64,000 bases of DNA from assembly GCA_017429505.1 (NCBI GenBank), contig JAFROW010000004.1:1-64000 (forward strand), read 5' to 3'. The number at the start of each line of letters is the position of its first letter. The stretch's first letter is position 1. The position numbers were made by a program, and so were the translations under genes. Below are positions 1-7,876 of this stretch, one piece after another. The notes beneath the pieces were generated by a model. The model was not told the origin of the DNA, did not search any database, and was given only the letters and a program-made list of their open reading frames with translations. This DNA is from Clostridia bacterium (lineage in GTDB: Bacteria; Bacillota; Clostridia; TANB77; CAG-508).

Positions 1-126
1 ATCATCATCATCATCATCATCTACTTCTTCATATACTGAAATAACATCATTATCAACACTAATCTTATATTTTTCTCTTTGTTCTATTGCTTTCTTTAAT
101 AATTCAATATCTTTTTCACTTAACAT
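1..126 (-). CDS. Partial phage small protein with Asp-rich tail (runs off the left edge)
   Basis: Forty-two codons are visible from the ATG at 126; the gene continues beyond position 1. The visible end is a run of seven GAT (Asp) codons, i.e. a triplet repeat at 1-21. It is the most distal gene seen in the leftward prophage operon. Function unknown; the start is followed by a Lys/Glu-rich helix (LSEKDIELLKKAIEQREK). The reading frame is open throughout, but the repeat could be a slippage tract. Confidence 0.55.
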   Translation of the reverse strand, partial: MLSEKDIELLKKAIEQREKYKISVDNDVISVYEEVDDDDDDD

Positions 127-142
127 CTTTAATCCTTCCTTT

Positions 143-400
143 CTACTTCACTTTATATGTTCTTGCGTCTTTTCTTAATTTTTCAAAACATTTTTTATGA
201 AAATCATCTATCTTTTTAATTTTGCGTAATTTAATTATTCTTGATTCACTAAATAAATCATCTAAAAAATCAAACAAACCATATAAAATTTCTATAATTG
301 ATTTTATAATAATATAAGGTGTGTTTATAAAATACTCTAAAAATTCTAATATCTTATATAATAAATAATCTTTTATACCTAAAATTCTTATATATTTCAT
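143..400 (-). CDS. Hypothetical phage protein, possibly membrane-associated
   Basis: 85 residues. The first ~50 residues are strongly hydrophobic with aromatic and Ile/Leu stretches (roughly residues 10-48), followed by a basic C-terminus (KLRKIKKIDDFHKKCFEKLRK). That pattern fits a small membrane-associated protein. It lies in the distal part of the prophage early operon, 46 bp after its upstream neighbour. A ribosome site (GGAGAT) precedes the ATG. I do not recognise the family. Confidence 0.5.
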   Translation of the reverse strand: MKYIRILGIKDYLLYKILEFLEYFINTPYIIIKSIIEILYGLFDFLDDLFSESRIIKLRKIKKIDDFHKKCFEKLRKDARTYKVK

Positions 401-446
401 TTCTTATCTCCTTTCACATTTTTCTAATGACTTTTTATATGTTTTA

Positions 447-815
447 TCACATTTTTGTAACTTTATAACTTATAGATTCCATCATTTCTTTGGTAACTAT
501 GTTTTTTATATCTTCCTCATTAAAATTACTTTTAACACTACTTATTCTATTTCCATTCCAAATATCTGTTATTTGTTCTCCATTTACATAGTCTCCACAT
601 TCAATTAGGTCTATTAGATTAGGAGAATGTTTGACTATTTCTCTTTTATCAACATAAGTAAAATGTTCTTTATCTACCCATATACCATCAACATCTGGAA
701 TAATTCCAATACCTACATTAACACTATCTTCATAAAATTCTGTTCCGTCTTCAATTTTATAAATCTGTCCATTTTTAGTTCTAACAAATTCATTTACTTT
801 TATTTCATTTTCCAT
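447..815 (-). CDS. Hypothetical phage early protein
   Basis: 122 residues. The sequence around residues 62-80 (VKHSPNLIDLIECGDYVNG) is of a type often seen in small proteins of Firmicutes phages; the N-terminus reads like a beta-rich domain (FVRTKNGQIYKIEDG). No catalytic motif is visible. An AGGAGGA ribosome site lies just upstream of the ATG. Function unknown. Confidence 0.6.
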   Translation of the reverse strand: MENEIKVNEFVRTKNGQIYKIEDGTEFYEDSVNVGIGIIPDVDGIWVDKEHFTYVDKREIVKHSPNLIDLIECGDYVNGEQITDIWNGNRISSVKSNFNEEDIKNIVTKEMMESISYKVTKM

Positions 816-829
816 AGATTAGTCCTCCT

Positions 830-1153
830 CTATTTTAAAATTTTACTATCCCAATACTCTAATACAACATATTTAATTTCAGGCACTATCATATTTTTCA
901 AATCATCTTTATGTTGTATTCCTAATCTTGATAAATCAAAACTAATAAATCTACTTAATTGATAAGTGTTTATTTTATTTATGCAAAAGACTAACTCTCT
1001 ACCATATCTAATTTGATATTCTATGTCTATATCTTTAAAAATTGTCTTTAATTCATCAATAACTTTTTGTATTTCTTCTTTTAAATCAAATCTTTTTAAT
1101 GTAGGAAATAAACTTTCAAATAATGCTTCATAATATCTACTATCTCTTTCCAT
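830..1153 (-). CDS. Hypothetical phage protein
   Basis: 107 residues with a charged N-terminal half (FDLKEEIQKVIDELKTIFKD) and a C-terminus ending YWDSKILK. No known motif. Four bases separate it from the upstream coiled-coil gene, which implies translational coupling in the prophage operon. Confidence 0.5.
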   Translation of the reverse strand: MERDSRYYEALFESLFPTLKRFDLKEEIQKVIDELKTIFKDIDIEYQIRYGRELVFCINKINTYQLSRFISFDLSRLGIQHKDDLKNMIVPEIKYVVLEYWDSKILK

Positions 1154-1157
1154 ATAT

Positions 1158-1514
1158 CTACTCCTTTTCTAAAAGTGATTGCAAAGCTTGTTTTACTGCT
1201 TCTCTTAAATCTTGATGTCCTATCATTTTGTAATGTACTTCTTCTATTTTTGCTTTTATTTTGTCTTTCCAATCTAAGTCTTTTTCATAACAACCTTGTG
1301 CAAATCCTATTTGATATTCTTTGCTTTCATCTTTTAATTCTTCTATTTCTTTAGATTGTTTTTCAATTAGATTTTTTGCTTCTTTACAAGCATTTAATAC
1401 TGCTTTAATATAGCCATCATCTACTTTGCTTTTATCAAAATCATTTTCTTCCAAACAATAAAGTCTATCTAATATTTCGTGTTCTATATATTCTTTCTTT
1501 TCTTCATCTGACAT
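1158..1514 (-). CDS. Phage coiled-coil hypothetical protein
   Basis: 118 residues, mostly predicted helix; residues ~45-70 (KEAKNLIEKQSKEIEELKDE) look like a coiled coil. It belongs to the string of short, closely spaced, minus-strand early genes. No enzymatic motif is seen; function unknown. Confidence 0.55.
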   Translation of the reverse strand: MSDEEKKEYIEHEILDRLYCLEENDFDKSKVDDGYIKAVLNACKEAKNLIEKQSKEIEELKDESKEYQIGFAQGCYEKDLDWKDKIKAKIEEVHYKMIGHQDLREAVKQALQSLLEKE

Positions 1515-1518
1515 TGTT

Positions 1519-1734
1519 TTATTCCTCCTTTTCAGGTAATAGCAAATCTATTCCTGTCATTTCTTCATATTGTAAATGGCATTTTCTTAATCTTTTATTA
1601 TCTTCTTTTTCTTTTTCATAAGCTGTTAGTAGGGTTTGAACTTTATACACATCAAGAGTTACATGGTCATATTCACATTTTTTAGCATAGTTTAAATCAT
1701 GTTTAATATCTTTTATTTCAAGTTCTATATTCAT
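1519..1734 (-). CDS. Phage small coiled-coil protein
   Basis: 71 residues, helical and charged (YEKEKEDNKRLRKCHLQYEE). Its ATG overlaps the TGA of the 55-residue gene upstream (ATGA junction at 1731-1734), so the two are translationally coupled. Function unknown. Confidence 0.5.
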   Translation of the reverse strand: MNIELEIKDIKHDLNYAKKCEYDHVTLDVYKVQTLLTAYEKEKEDNKRLRKCHLQYEEMTGIDLLLPEKEE

Positions 1735-1898
1735 TTACTTACACCTCTCTCTATTTCATAACTAGAATATCCTCCATCACTTGCATTATATTCCAATTTC
1801 GTATTATCCTCTAATGTTAATTCAACCATACTACCATCAACATAAATATCTTTTATTTTTTTACCTATAAACCATTTCTTTTCAAAAAAATCTTTCAT
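1731..1898 (-). CDS. Small phage protein, 55 residues
   Basis: The ATG at 1898 opens a 55-codon frame ending TGA at 1731-1733, overlapping the next start. The protein carries the pattern FIGKKIKDIYVDGSMVELTL followed by an acidic/aromatic stretch (EYNASDGGYSSYEI), which resembles small phage proteins with a beta-sandwich-like G-K-x-I core (DUF7448-like; tentative). The gene fills what would otherwise be a 175-bp gap in a tightly packed operon. Confidence 0.6.
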   Translation of the reverse strand: MKDFFEKKWFIGKKIKDIYVDGSMVELTLEDNTKLEYNASDGGYSSYEIERGVSK

Positions 1899-1909
1899 TT
1901 ACTCACACC

Positions 1910-2161
1910 TCACAATTCAAATTCTTCATTGCAATCTTCTAAACTGCTTATCATGTCTATTTTTCTTTGTAATGCTTCTGCTTTTCTTTTATAATAATTG
2001 TCTTCTTTTATTGTTTCAATTAACTTGTCTATTTCCTCTAATACTCGCCTTTTATCTTCTCCGCCTAATAAGTCCTCTTCTTGTATAAATTTTTGTTTAT
2101 ATCCTCTTATTCCTCTTATAGCTAACCTTTTTGCTAATTCTTTATAATCAATCTTTTGCAT
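1910..2161 (-). CDS. Hypothetical phage protein
   Basis: 83 residues from the ATG at 2161, preferred over the in-frame ATG at 2179 because GGGAGAG lies at proper spacing upstream of it. Helical and charged; contains EEDLLGGEDKRRVLEEIDKL. It overlaps the end of the upstream gene by 14 bp. Function unknown. Confidence 0.5.
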   Translation of the reverse strand: MQKIDYKELAKRLAIRGIRGYKQKFIQEEDLLGGEDKRRVLEEIDKLIETIKEDNYYKRKAEALQRKIDMISSLEDCNEEFEL

Positions 2162-2492
2162 TTTTACTCTCCCTTTCATAATATTTTATAACCTCTTCTT
2201 TGCTCATTAAAATTAATGGTTCATCTTTTTTAATATCCCATATTGCTATTCCTGCAAGTTGTTCTGCCATTTTATTAATCATTCTGTCTCTATCTCCTAA
2301 AATAAGTAATAAATCAGCTATTCTATTATTAGCTTCGTATAAATCTGATTGAATATTTTTTAACTCCTGTATTACTGCTTTTATATCTGCAATATGATTA
2401 TCACAAAATTCTTTAAAATCTCCGTCTTTTTCAAATAAATCATCTTCTTCACAATATTCTTCTAAATTATTAATATGTTCCTCTATTTTCAT
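2148..2492 (-). CDS. Phage coiled-coil hypothetical protein
   Basis: 114 residues if translation starts at the ATG at 2492 behind AAAGGAA; an ATG at 2510 would add six residues. The first 85 residues are helical (DIKAVIQELKNIQSDLYEAN), probably a coiled coil. It overlaps the upstream gene by about 23 bp. Function unknown. Confidence 0.5.
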   Translation of the reverse strand: MKIEEHINNLEEYCEEDDLFEKDGDFKEFCDNHIADIKAVIQELKNIQSDLYEANNRIADLLLILGDRDRMINKMAEQLAGIAIWDIKKDEPLILMSKEEVIKYYERESKNAKD

Positions 2493-2850
2493 TCTCTTTT
2501 TCCTTTCCATGTCCAGGGTATCTCAATATATCTTTAAAATCTATTCCATATTCAGTAAGCTCATCAATACAATCTTGTAAGTCTAAATGTCCACTTTTAA
2601 AACAATCTATATTTCTCCATATTTTTTCCATAAACTCTGGTAGTCTTTTCTTTCCTAATCCTAAATTATAATGAGCTGTAAATGCAACTGTAATGCTATA
2701 AATATTCAAATACTCATCAATCATTTTTGTTGTTTCTTCTTTACATCTTTGTTGCATTTCATAATAAATTTCATCAACCCATTTTCTTAATTTCTTTGGA
2801 TCATCAAATACTTTATTTAATTGTTTCTCTTGTCTTTTTGTTAAGTCCAT
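2470..2850 (-). CDS. Hypothetical phage protein
   Basis: 126 residues, helical, with a Lys/Arg-rich start (MDLTKRQEKQLNKVFDDPKK) and a conserved-looking core (DEYLNIYSITVAFTAHYNLG). The type occurs in clostridial phage early regions, but I cannot assign a function. It overlaps both neighbours (38 and 23 bp), which supports co-translation. Confidence 0.55.
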   Translation of the reverse strand: MDLTKRQEKQLNKVFDDPKKLRKWVDEIYYEMQQRCKEETTKMIDEYLNIYSITVAFTAHYNLGLGKKRLPEFMEKIWRNIDCFKSGHLDLQDCIDELTEYGIDFKDILRYPGHGKEKENENRGTY

Positions 2851-3247
2851 AATGCTTTTTCATCTCCTTTTCAATATCTTCTGCAAATGCCCACATATCA
2901 ACAGGGTAACATTCTGACATACTTTTCATTTCTGATAAATTTATTCCTTTTTTATCGCATTTATAGTATCTACATATTTTTGGTCTTGCCTCATATATGC
3001 TACATCCTTTTTCTTGATTACCATTATAATATGGGCATTGCAGTTTTCCTTTCATAACAAGTATAAATCTATTTATAAATACCTTATTTTGAAATACATA
3101 TCTTACTATTCTATCTGCATCTTCTTGATCTATTGGTAGTATAGTTCCGCAGCACTCTCCACACTTTGTACATTTTCCATTGCAAGTATTGTCTGTTCCT
3201 GTATATCCTTCTCTTATTGCTTTATCTATTGATTCAAATATTGTCAT
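2813..3247 (-). CDS. YkgJ-family cysteine cluster protein
   Basis: 144 residues from the ATG at 3247, which has AGGTGG upstream. The cysteine pattern is diagnostic: CTKCGECC near residues 28-35, then CPYY, CSIYEARPKICRYYKC about 45-70 residues later. YkgJ/Fli-type clusters bind zinc or an iron-sulfur centre; in phages their substrate is unknown. It sits between a DUF1064 gene and a helical unknown in the early operon. Confidence 0.8.
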   Translation of the reverse strand: MTIFESIDKAIREGYTGTDNTCNGKCTKCGECCGTILPIDQEDADRIVRYVFQNKVFINRFILVMKGKLQCPYYNGNQEKGCSIYEARPKICRYYKCDKKGINLSEMKSMSECYPVDMWAFAEDIEKEMKKHYGLNKKTRETIK

Positions 3248-3256
3248 TATTTCCAC

Positions 3257-3595
3257 CTACTCAAATATTTCTGTTATTTCTAACTCAGGATATTTATACT
3301 CAAATATCTTTTTCTTTAGTTTATATGTTTCTGTTTTATATCCTTTTGTATCTTCTACAATAAACTTCTTTTTGTTTACGTCATAATAGACAAAATCAGC
3401 AATATAATTTATTGATTGAATAGTTTTACCATTTTTCTTATAACTTGGCTGTAATTCAAATCTGATTTGTCTGCGTAAGTCTTTTATTTGTTTAGCTCTT
3501 TGCAATAGTTTTAGTTCATACCATCTATTTGCTTCCAATTGAGAATCAAATTCTTCTCCATCTACTACTACCTTTTTATTTCCATACTTACTCAT
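3257..3595 (-). CDS. DUF1064 family protein (probable phage nuclease)
   Basis: 112 residues. It opens MSKYGNKKVVVDGEEFDSQL, and the later FVYYDVNKKKFIVEDTKGYK holds the acidic E/D-x-K arrangement of a PD-(D/E)xK-like nuclease fold. Both are typical of DUF1064 proteins, common in phage replication/recombination modules. Ribosome site AGGAGAA lies 5 bp upstream. Endonuclease activity is inferred from the fold only. Confidence 0.8.
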   Translation of the reverse strand: MSKYGNKKVVVDGEEFDSQLEANRWYELKLLQRAKQIKDLRRQIRFELQPSYKKNGKTIQSINYIADFVYYDVNKKKFIVEDTKGYKTETYKLKKKIFEYKYPELEITEIFE

Positions 3596-3606
3596 TTACA
3601 ATTCTC

Positions 3607-3954
3607 CTAAACCATAAAAGTTGGTGGAGTAGGAATTGTTTCTAAAATAGGTTTCCATAAATGTAATGTATATTCATGATTATTAATATAATCTGCTTTC
3701 TTTGGATGAAGCTGCATTACTACCTCTTCATCCTCAAAAAACATTTCTTTTATCTTGCACATTTCATTCCATTTTGGGCATCTTTCCACATTCTTTATAT
3801 GTACTGATACATGTTCCCATCCTAGTCCATCACTTGCTATTACTATAAATTTCTTATTATCTATTGGTATTTCAAAAGCTCCATTGTGTTCATCTCCTAA
3901 AATACCCTTATATAGTTCAACTCTATATTCATTAAGATAGTTCAAATCTTTCAT
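3607..3954 (-). CDS. DUF7694-like phage protein
   Basis: 115 residues from the ATG at 3954 (AGGA upstream). The stretch VIASDGLGWEHVSVHIKNVE, then CPKWNEMCKIKEMFFEDEE and a C-terminal YTLHLWKP is the signature of the short phage proteins grouped as DUF7694. The conserved Trp/His/Asp positions suggest an enzyme or binding fold, but no function is known. Confidence 0.75.
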   Translation of the reverse strand: MKDLNYLNEYRVELYKGILGDEHNGAFEIPIDNKKFIVIASDGLGWEHVSVHIKNVERCPKWNEMCKIKEMFFEDEEVVMQLHPKKADYINNHEYTLHLWKPILETIPTPPTFMV

Positions 3955-3956
3955 TA

Positions 3957-4181
3957 TTACCAATCCTGTCCTGTTACTTTTCTATTTATTACTAAATCTT
4001 TTCCATTCTTTGATATATAACCTTTTGCATATATCTTATATTCTCCTTTATCGAATAGTTTATCAATGTCTGGATTTTGTCCTACTTCTAAAGAGTCTGT
4101 CATAATACTCCTATCTTCATTGTATATTAAATATGGTTGTCCTTTTGTAGAAATAATTGGTTTTTGTATTTTAAAAATCAT
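3957..4181 (-). CDS. Hypothetical phage protein
   Basis: 74 residues, predicted mostly beta (YKIYAKGYISKNGKDLVINR). It follows the pair of paralogous small genes and overlaps the first base of the upstream stop/start junction at 4181. Function unknown. Confidence 0.55.
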   Translation of the reverse strand: MIFKIQKPIISTKGQPYLIYNEDRSIMTDSLEVGQNPDIDKLFDKGEYKIYAKGYISKNGKDLVINRKVTGQDW

Positions 4182-4438
4182 TATTTTGTTCCTCCTGCGT
4201 TTTCTATATAATCTTTTAAACTTTCTAATAATTCTGTACTTGACATTTTCTTTATTATTTCTCCTGCTCTAGTATGTATTTCTTCTGCTGATAAGAACCC
4301 TTTTTCTACAGCACTTCTTATCATTTCATCAGAAGCTACATTCTTTTGCCTAAATGCAAATATCAATCCGCTTAATTCTGCTAACAATATATCTGTTCTT
4401 CCATTTACTTCTACTCTACCTCTATTTACAGTAAACAT
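4181..4438 (-). CDS. Small phage protein, paralogue of the next gene upstream
   Basis: 85 residues. It shares its plan with the 86-residue protein at 4438-4698: a short beta start (FTVNRGRVEVNGRTDILLAE versus IKVDTKKGKIEIEGTKARLL), a helix, a motif of the form xGFLSAEEI/MGFMDEKEI, and an amphipathic C-terminal helix. The start codon overlaps the upstream stop (TAATG). Probably an old tandem duplication; function unknown. Confidence 0.6.
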   Translation of the reverse strand: MFTVNRGRVEVNGRTDILLAELSGLIFAFRQKNVASDEMIRSAVEKGFLSAEEIHTRAGEIIKKMSSTELLESLKDYIENAGGTK

Positions 4439-4698
4439 TATTTATCCTCCTTAAATAAAACATCTTTAATTATTTCTGCTACTGATTCACTTATATTAAG
4501 TTGTGATTTAATAGTTTTTAATAGTTCTTCTGATATTTCTTTTTCATCCATGAATCCCATTTTAAAATTTCTTTCTAAATGTTCTTTCTCTATTCCTGCT
4601 TCATGTAACTCTTTTACTATATTTGCAAAGTCTGTTAGCAATCTTGCTTTAGTTCCTTCAATTTCTATCTTTCCTTTTTTTGTATCTACTTTAATCAT
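4438..4698 (-). CDS. Small phage protein, paralogue of the next gene downstream
   Basis: 86 residues with the layout described for its downstream partner. It begins inside the last codons of the ParB-like gene (overlap 4691-4698) behind GAAGGAGAG. No motif beyond the shared G-F-x-x-x-E-I element. Function unknown. Confidence 0.6.
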   Translation of the reverse strand: MIKVDTKKGKIEIEGTKARLLTDFANIVKELHEAGIEKEHLERNFKMGFMDEKEISEELLKTIKSQLNISESVAEIIKDVLFKEDK

Positions 4699-5512
4699 TT
4701 TCGTTCTCTCCTTCCTCTATATTTTCAATCTCATTTAGTCTTTCGAGTCTTTCCTTTAATCCTACATTCATGTTTTCTAATAGTTTTCTATATTCAGTAT
4801 AAATATAAACTCTATTCCTTATATTTCTATTGTAAATTTCTTCTATAGATACAATACACTCATCTAAGTTGCTCCATGGTGTCATAATTGGCATATATTC
4901 TGTTAATTTTTCAAAAAGTCTTTTATTATCTATATCTTTAAAATCATAACAGAATATTAGTGCTTGTAATAATTTAGTTAAATTACCATGTCTTTTTTTT
5001 GCAAATGGAATAAATGACATAGCGTATTCTATTTTTTTTACCGCTTCTTTGCATTGTTCTTCGGTTATGTTAAGCTTTCCTGTCCTAATCATTTTTGAAT
5101 CCCATTTTAATCTTTTATTAATTGCAGTAGCAAGAATTAATAAATTCTGATTGTATTTGTCCATTAGTTCTTTTAAAAGTACATAACTTTTAAAATTTCT
5201 ACTAGCATAACTTTCAATATAATCCCTGTCGCTCCAGTTAGTCTGATATATATTCATAGATATACATTCATCAATTCCTATATTATCGTGAACTATATAC
5301 TCTACAGGTAGTTTTAAAATTTTTAGAGCTTCTAATCTACCTTGTCCATCTATAACTTCTAAATTTTCATTTACAATTAGTGGAGATGTTATATATCCCA
5401 CCTTTCTTATTGACTCCATAATTCTTTGTACTCTTATAGGATCAACATTTCTATTTCCTTTTAATTTTTTGAACTTTGAATAGTCCATTGTTTGAAGTAT
5501 TACTTTTCCCAT
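4691..5512 (-). CDS. ParB-like nuclease-domain protein
   Basis: 273 residues. The N-terminal ~100 residues form a ParB/Sulfiredoxin-type domain: the R-x-x-RIMESIRKVG helix and ENLEVIDGQGRLEALKIL (GQGR is the ParB box used for nucleotide binding). The remaining ~170 residues are helical and not recognised. In phages such proteins act in partition, DNA modification or regulation; the context (between recombination genes and small unknowns) does not decide. Ribosome site GGGGG lies 5 bp before the ATG. Confidence 0.75.
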   Translation of the reverse strand: MGKVILQTMDYSKFKKLKGNRNVDPIRVQRIMESIRKVGYITSPLIVNENLEVIDGQGRLEALKILKLPVEYIVHDNIGIDECISMNIYQTNWSDRDYIESYASRNFKSYVLLKELMDKYNQNLLILATAINKRLKWDSKMIRTGKLNITEEQCKEAVKKIEYAMSFIPFAKKRHGNLTKLLQALIFCYDFKDIDNKRLFEKLTEYMPIMTPWSNLDECIVSIEEIYNRNIRNRVYIYTEYRKLLENMNVGLKERLERLNEIENIEEGENEND

Positions 5513-5531
5513 TTTTATTTCCCCCTAAATT

Positions 5532-5841
5532 TTATAAATAATTACGACCATATCTTAGTCTAAAATCATCTTTTGTTTTTCCGTAATAATCTATCCATAT
5601 TTGTTCTGCTAGTTCTTGAATTTTTATTTCATCTTCCCAATACTTTGGATTTTTATGTACAGCATATTTTCCCTCTCTATGCTGCTCTGGAGTAAGAAAA
5701 ATAACTAAACCATCTTCTATAGAGTAATCTCTATTTTTAGTAGCATATCCGCTCAAATATTTCATGTCTTTCGCTCCCATAAAATCTTTTATTTCTCCAG
5801 AATGGAGGATTGTCAGGCATAATAGAAAACTCTTCTTTCAT
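5532..5841 (-). CDS. Phage HNH-type nuclease; needs a +1 frameshift at a CGG codon
   Basis: The gene starts at the ATG at 5841, which overlaps the TGA of the NinB-like gene (ATGA). Frame 0 encodes 30 residues including FWRNKRFYGSERHEIFE, then CGG at 5751-5749, and would stop four codons later. Skipping one base at the CGG joins it to GYATKNRDYSIEDGLVIFLT, PEQH and a C-terminus YGRNYL. The joined 102-residue product matches the small phage HNH family (R-H-E-I/V-F, then the ...EDG/KYGL..L.PE.H block, ending G.NYL); neither half is a complete domain. Single-base frameshift mutation or assembly error is the ordinary alternative. Confidence 0.7.
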
Positions 5842-6386
5842 TTCTTGTCATACTCCTTTAACATACTTTCAATTTCTTTTGGAGATTTTGTTTCAATTCC
5901 AATAGCTTTACAATCTTGTACTAAATTATCTATTAATCTGCTCATTTGTTGTTTATTAAAAGAACTAGAACCATAATATAAAAACACTATTTTAAATTCT
6001 ATATCTCCAATTATTTCAGTATCTCCTACTTCACAGAACCATGCTTCTCCCCAGTTTTCCCATGTCTTTTTTAATGTTTCAAAGTCTTCTGTAGGAATTT
6101 TACTTACTCTAAATATACCTAGTTCCTTTACTCTTCTTCTGTATTCTTCTAGTTTATCTATCTTTTTTCTATCACATACTTCTTCTAATAACTCCCAGAA
6201 ATATCTATTAGATTTACCGCTTCTTTTTTCAATATGTTTTTTTATTTCAATATCTAGTTTTTTATCTTTAAAGTTAGATATAACGTCTAAAACTTCCAAA
6301 TCTGTTGTGTCAATTAATAAAGCAAGTTTTCCTTTTCCAGTTCTAAAATCCATTGATACATCTAATAGACTTCCAGTAGTTTTCAT
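5838..6386 (-). CDS. NinB/Orf-like phage recombination protein
   Basis: 182 residues. The blocks SGKSNRYFWELLEEVCDRKK, ELGIFRVSKIP, WGEAWFCEVGD, and YYGSSSFNKQQMSRLIDNLV followed by AIGIETKSPKEI are characteristic of a phage family often placed with NinB/Orf recombination mediators. It sits directly after the Rad52-like annealase, consistent with a single-strand annealing/recombination cassette. The family assignment is by motif memory; biochemical role inferred. Confidence 0.6.
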   Translation of the reverse strand: MKTTGSLLDVSMDFRTGKGKLALLIDTTDLEVLDVISNFKDKKLDIEIKKHIEKRSGKSNRYFWELLEEVCDRKKIDKLEEYRRRVKELGIFRVSKIPTEDFETLKKTWENWGEAWFCEVGDTEIIGDIEFKIVFLYYGSSSFNKQQMSRLIDNLVQDCKAIGIETKSPKEIESMLKEYDKK

Positions 6387-6394
6387 TGTTCCTC

Positions 6395-7126
6395 CTATTC
6401 TTTCATGTTATTAGTCGTTTGTTTTTTATCTTCATTAGGTGTTGCAGTTGCATCTTTTTGTGATTCAGTTGTCGTTGTTTTGTCAGGCATTTTTTTCATT
6501 ACCGTTAGAATAGATATATATTGTCTTCTTGTAAGGTCTTTTGTATTAGTAATGTTATAATTCTTTTTTAGATTTGGAACTACATCTACGCCTTTTCTAG
6601 TCATGATAGCATAAATTGCAGTTGCTTCTTTTTCAGTTATTTTTTTATCAAGGTTGTCCACTTTTCCAGTTGTATTTTTCTTATTTTTATTTTCTTCTGC
6701 GTTGTTGTATTTGCTATCTCCCCAATATACATTTGCTCCCATTCCTAATGATTTACATGCAACTGATATTGCATCTGTATATGCCATTTTAAAACATTCA
6801 TCACTTGTATAATATCCATTACTTTCTTTAGCAACAAAGCTGCTTCCTCCTGTTCCTTCAATTGGATCAGACCATTTTCCGTCAATTTTGACATACAAAT
6901 CTATATCAACAATTGCAATCTTTTCTCCGTTAGCTCCTTCAATTATTTCTTTGTTCTTAATTGGAGCTTTCCATCCAAAACCACATACTCCAAAAATTTC
7001 TGTAAGTTTTTGTATTCTCCACATAGGCTTAATATCCGTCATTCCTTTAAGTCTTCCTCCACCTATTTTCTTTTGAGCTTCTTCTGGAACTTCTTTTATT
7101 TGATTATATATTTCTAAATTCTCCAT
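6395..7126 (-). CDS. Rad52/Erf-type single-strand annealing protein
   Basis: 243 residues. The N-terminal ~150 residues carry the phage Rad52-like annealase pattern: MTDIKPMWRIQKLTEIFGVC, GFGWK, then GGSSFVAKE and AYTDAISVACKSLGMGANVYW. The C-terminus is a Thr/Gln/Lys-rich tail, probably disordered and used for partner contacts. It would coat phage single-stranded ends and anneal homologous strands. Neighbours Gp157 and the NinB-like gene fit a phage recombination module. Confidence 0.8.
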   Translation of the reverse strand: MENLEIYNQIKEVPEEAQKKIGGGRLKGMTDIKPMWRIQKLTEIFGVCGFGWKAPIKNKEIIEGANGEKIAIVDIDLYVKIDGKWSDPIEGTGGSSFVAKESNGYYTSDECFKMAYTDAISVACKSLGMGANVYWGDSKYNNAEENKNKKNTTGKVDNLDKKITEKEATAIYAIMTRKGVDVVPNLKKNYNITNTKDLTRRQYISILTVMKKMPDKTTTTESQKDATATPNEDKKQTTNNMKE

Positions 7127-7136
7127 ATTACTCCTT

Positions 7137-7631
7137 TCATTTAATCCTTAAACTGTAGTTGTTAGTTAAGATATTTACTCCTGGAATAATTTCTCCTGTA
7201 GCTTTAAAGTTATCTGTTATTGCTTTTTTGTTTGGCTTTTTAGTAACTATTTCTTGAATATATTCACTTGGAATTTCATCTTCATTGATTACTTCTACAG
7301 AAATAGGATTTTTTGCTATAGACAAAGTTCCTAAAGGTGTTTCAATTTTAGTAAGTCCACTTTGTTCCATACATTCTCTAACATATTCTTTAAAATTACT
7401 TTCTCTTTTCTCTAGCTTTTTTCTTTGCTCAGATATTCTTTTTTCTTCACTCTTCATAGCTTCAATTGTTAGTTCTATGTTTCTTATATATCCAATTGTA
7501 TTTTGACTCTTTTGTTGTAATAACAAGGTTAATTCCCCTTTAATTTTTACTTTATCCTCGTCTGTAATTTCTTCATTTTCCATCAATAATGGAAAAGCAT
7601 TTGCTATTTGATATAAACTAAATTCGCTCAT
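7137..7631 (-). CDS. Siphovirus Gp157 family protein
   Basis: 164 residues: an N-terminal helix (LYQIANAFPLLMENEEITDE), a long central coiled coil (~residues 45-100, with KSEEKRISEQRKKLEKRESN), and a conserved C-terminal part (KIETPLGTLSIAKNP ... EIPSEY). This is the Gp157 family, which typically precedes the annealase gene in siphophages; a role in resistance to phage or in recombination has been proposed but is not settled. Overlaps the upstream 60-codon gene by 14 bp. Confidence 0.85.
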   Translation of the reverse strand: MSEFSLYQIANAFPLLMENEEITDEDKVKIKGELTLLLQQKSQNTIGYIRNIELTIEAMKSEEKRISEQRKKLEKRESNFKEYVRECMEQSGLTKIETPLGTLSIAKNPISVEVINEDEIPSEYIQEIVTKKPNKKAITDNFKATGEIIPGVNILTNNYSLRIK

Positions 7632-7800
7632 AGTTATAGTCCTCTCTTTTTATTATTTCAAAATCTTCTATTGACTCTGAACCTCTTCTAATAATATTTT
7701 TTAGGCAAAGTTCTTTTACTCTATCTATTGAAGCATCATCAAGAACAGCAACTTTGCCTTTAACTTTATACTCATACTCTAAAAAAATAATTTTTTGCAT
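7618..7800 (-). CDS. Small phage hypothetical protein
   Basis: 60 residues with alternating beta and helix (IFLEYEYKVKGKVAVLDDAS). It ends inside the start of the Gp157 gene. No family recognised. Confidence 0.45.
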   Translation of the reverse strand: MQKIIFLEYEYKVKGKVAVLDDASIDRVKELCLKNIIRRGSESIEDFEIIKREDYNYERI

Positions 7801-7876
7801 TTTAGTATTGACCTCTTTTTAATTTAATGATATATTCTTTTTAGAAATTTTAGAAAACACATCCTAAAGATTTCTA

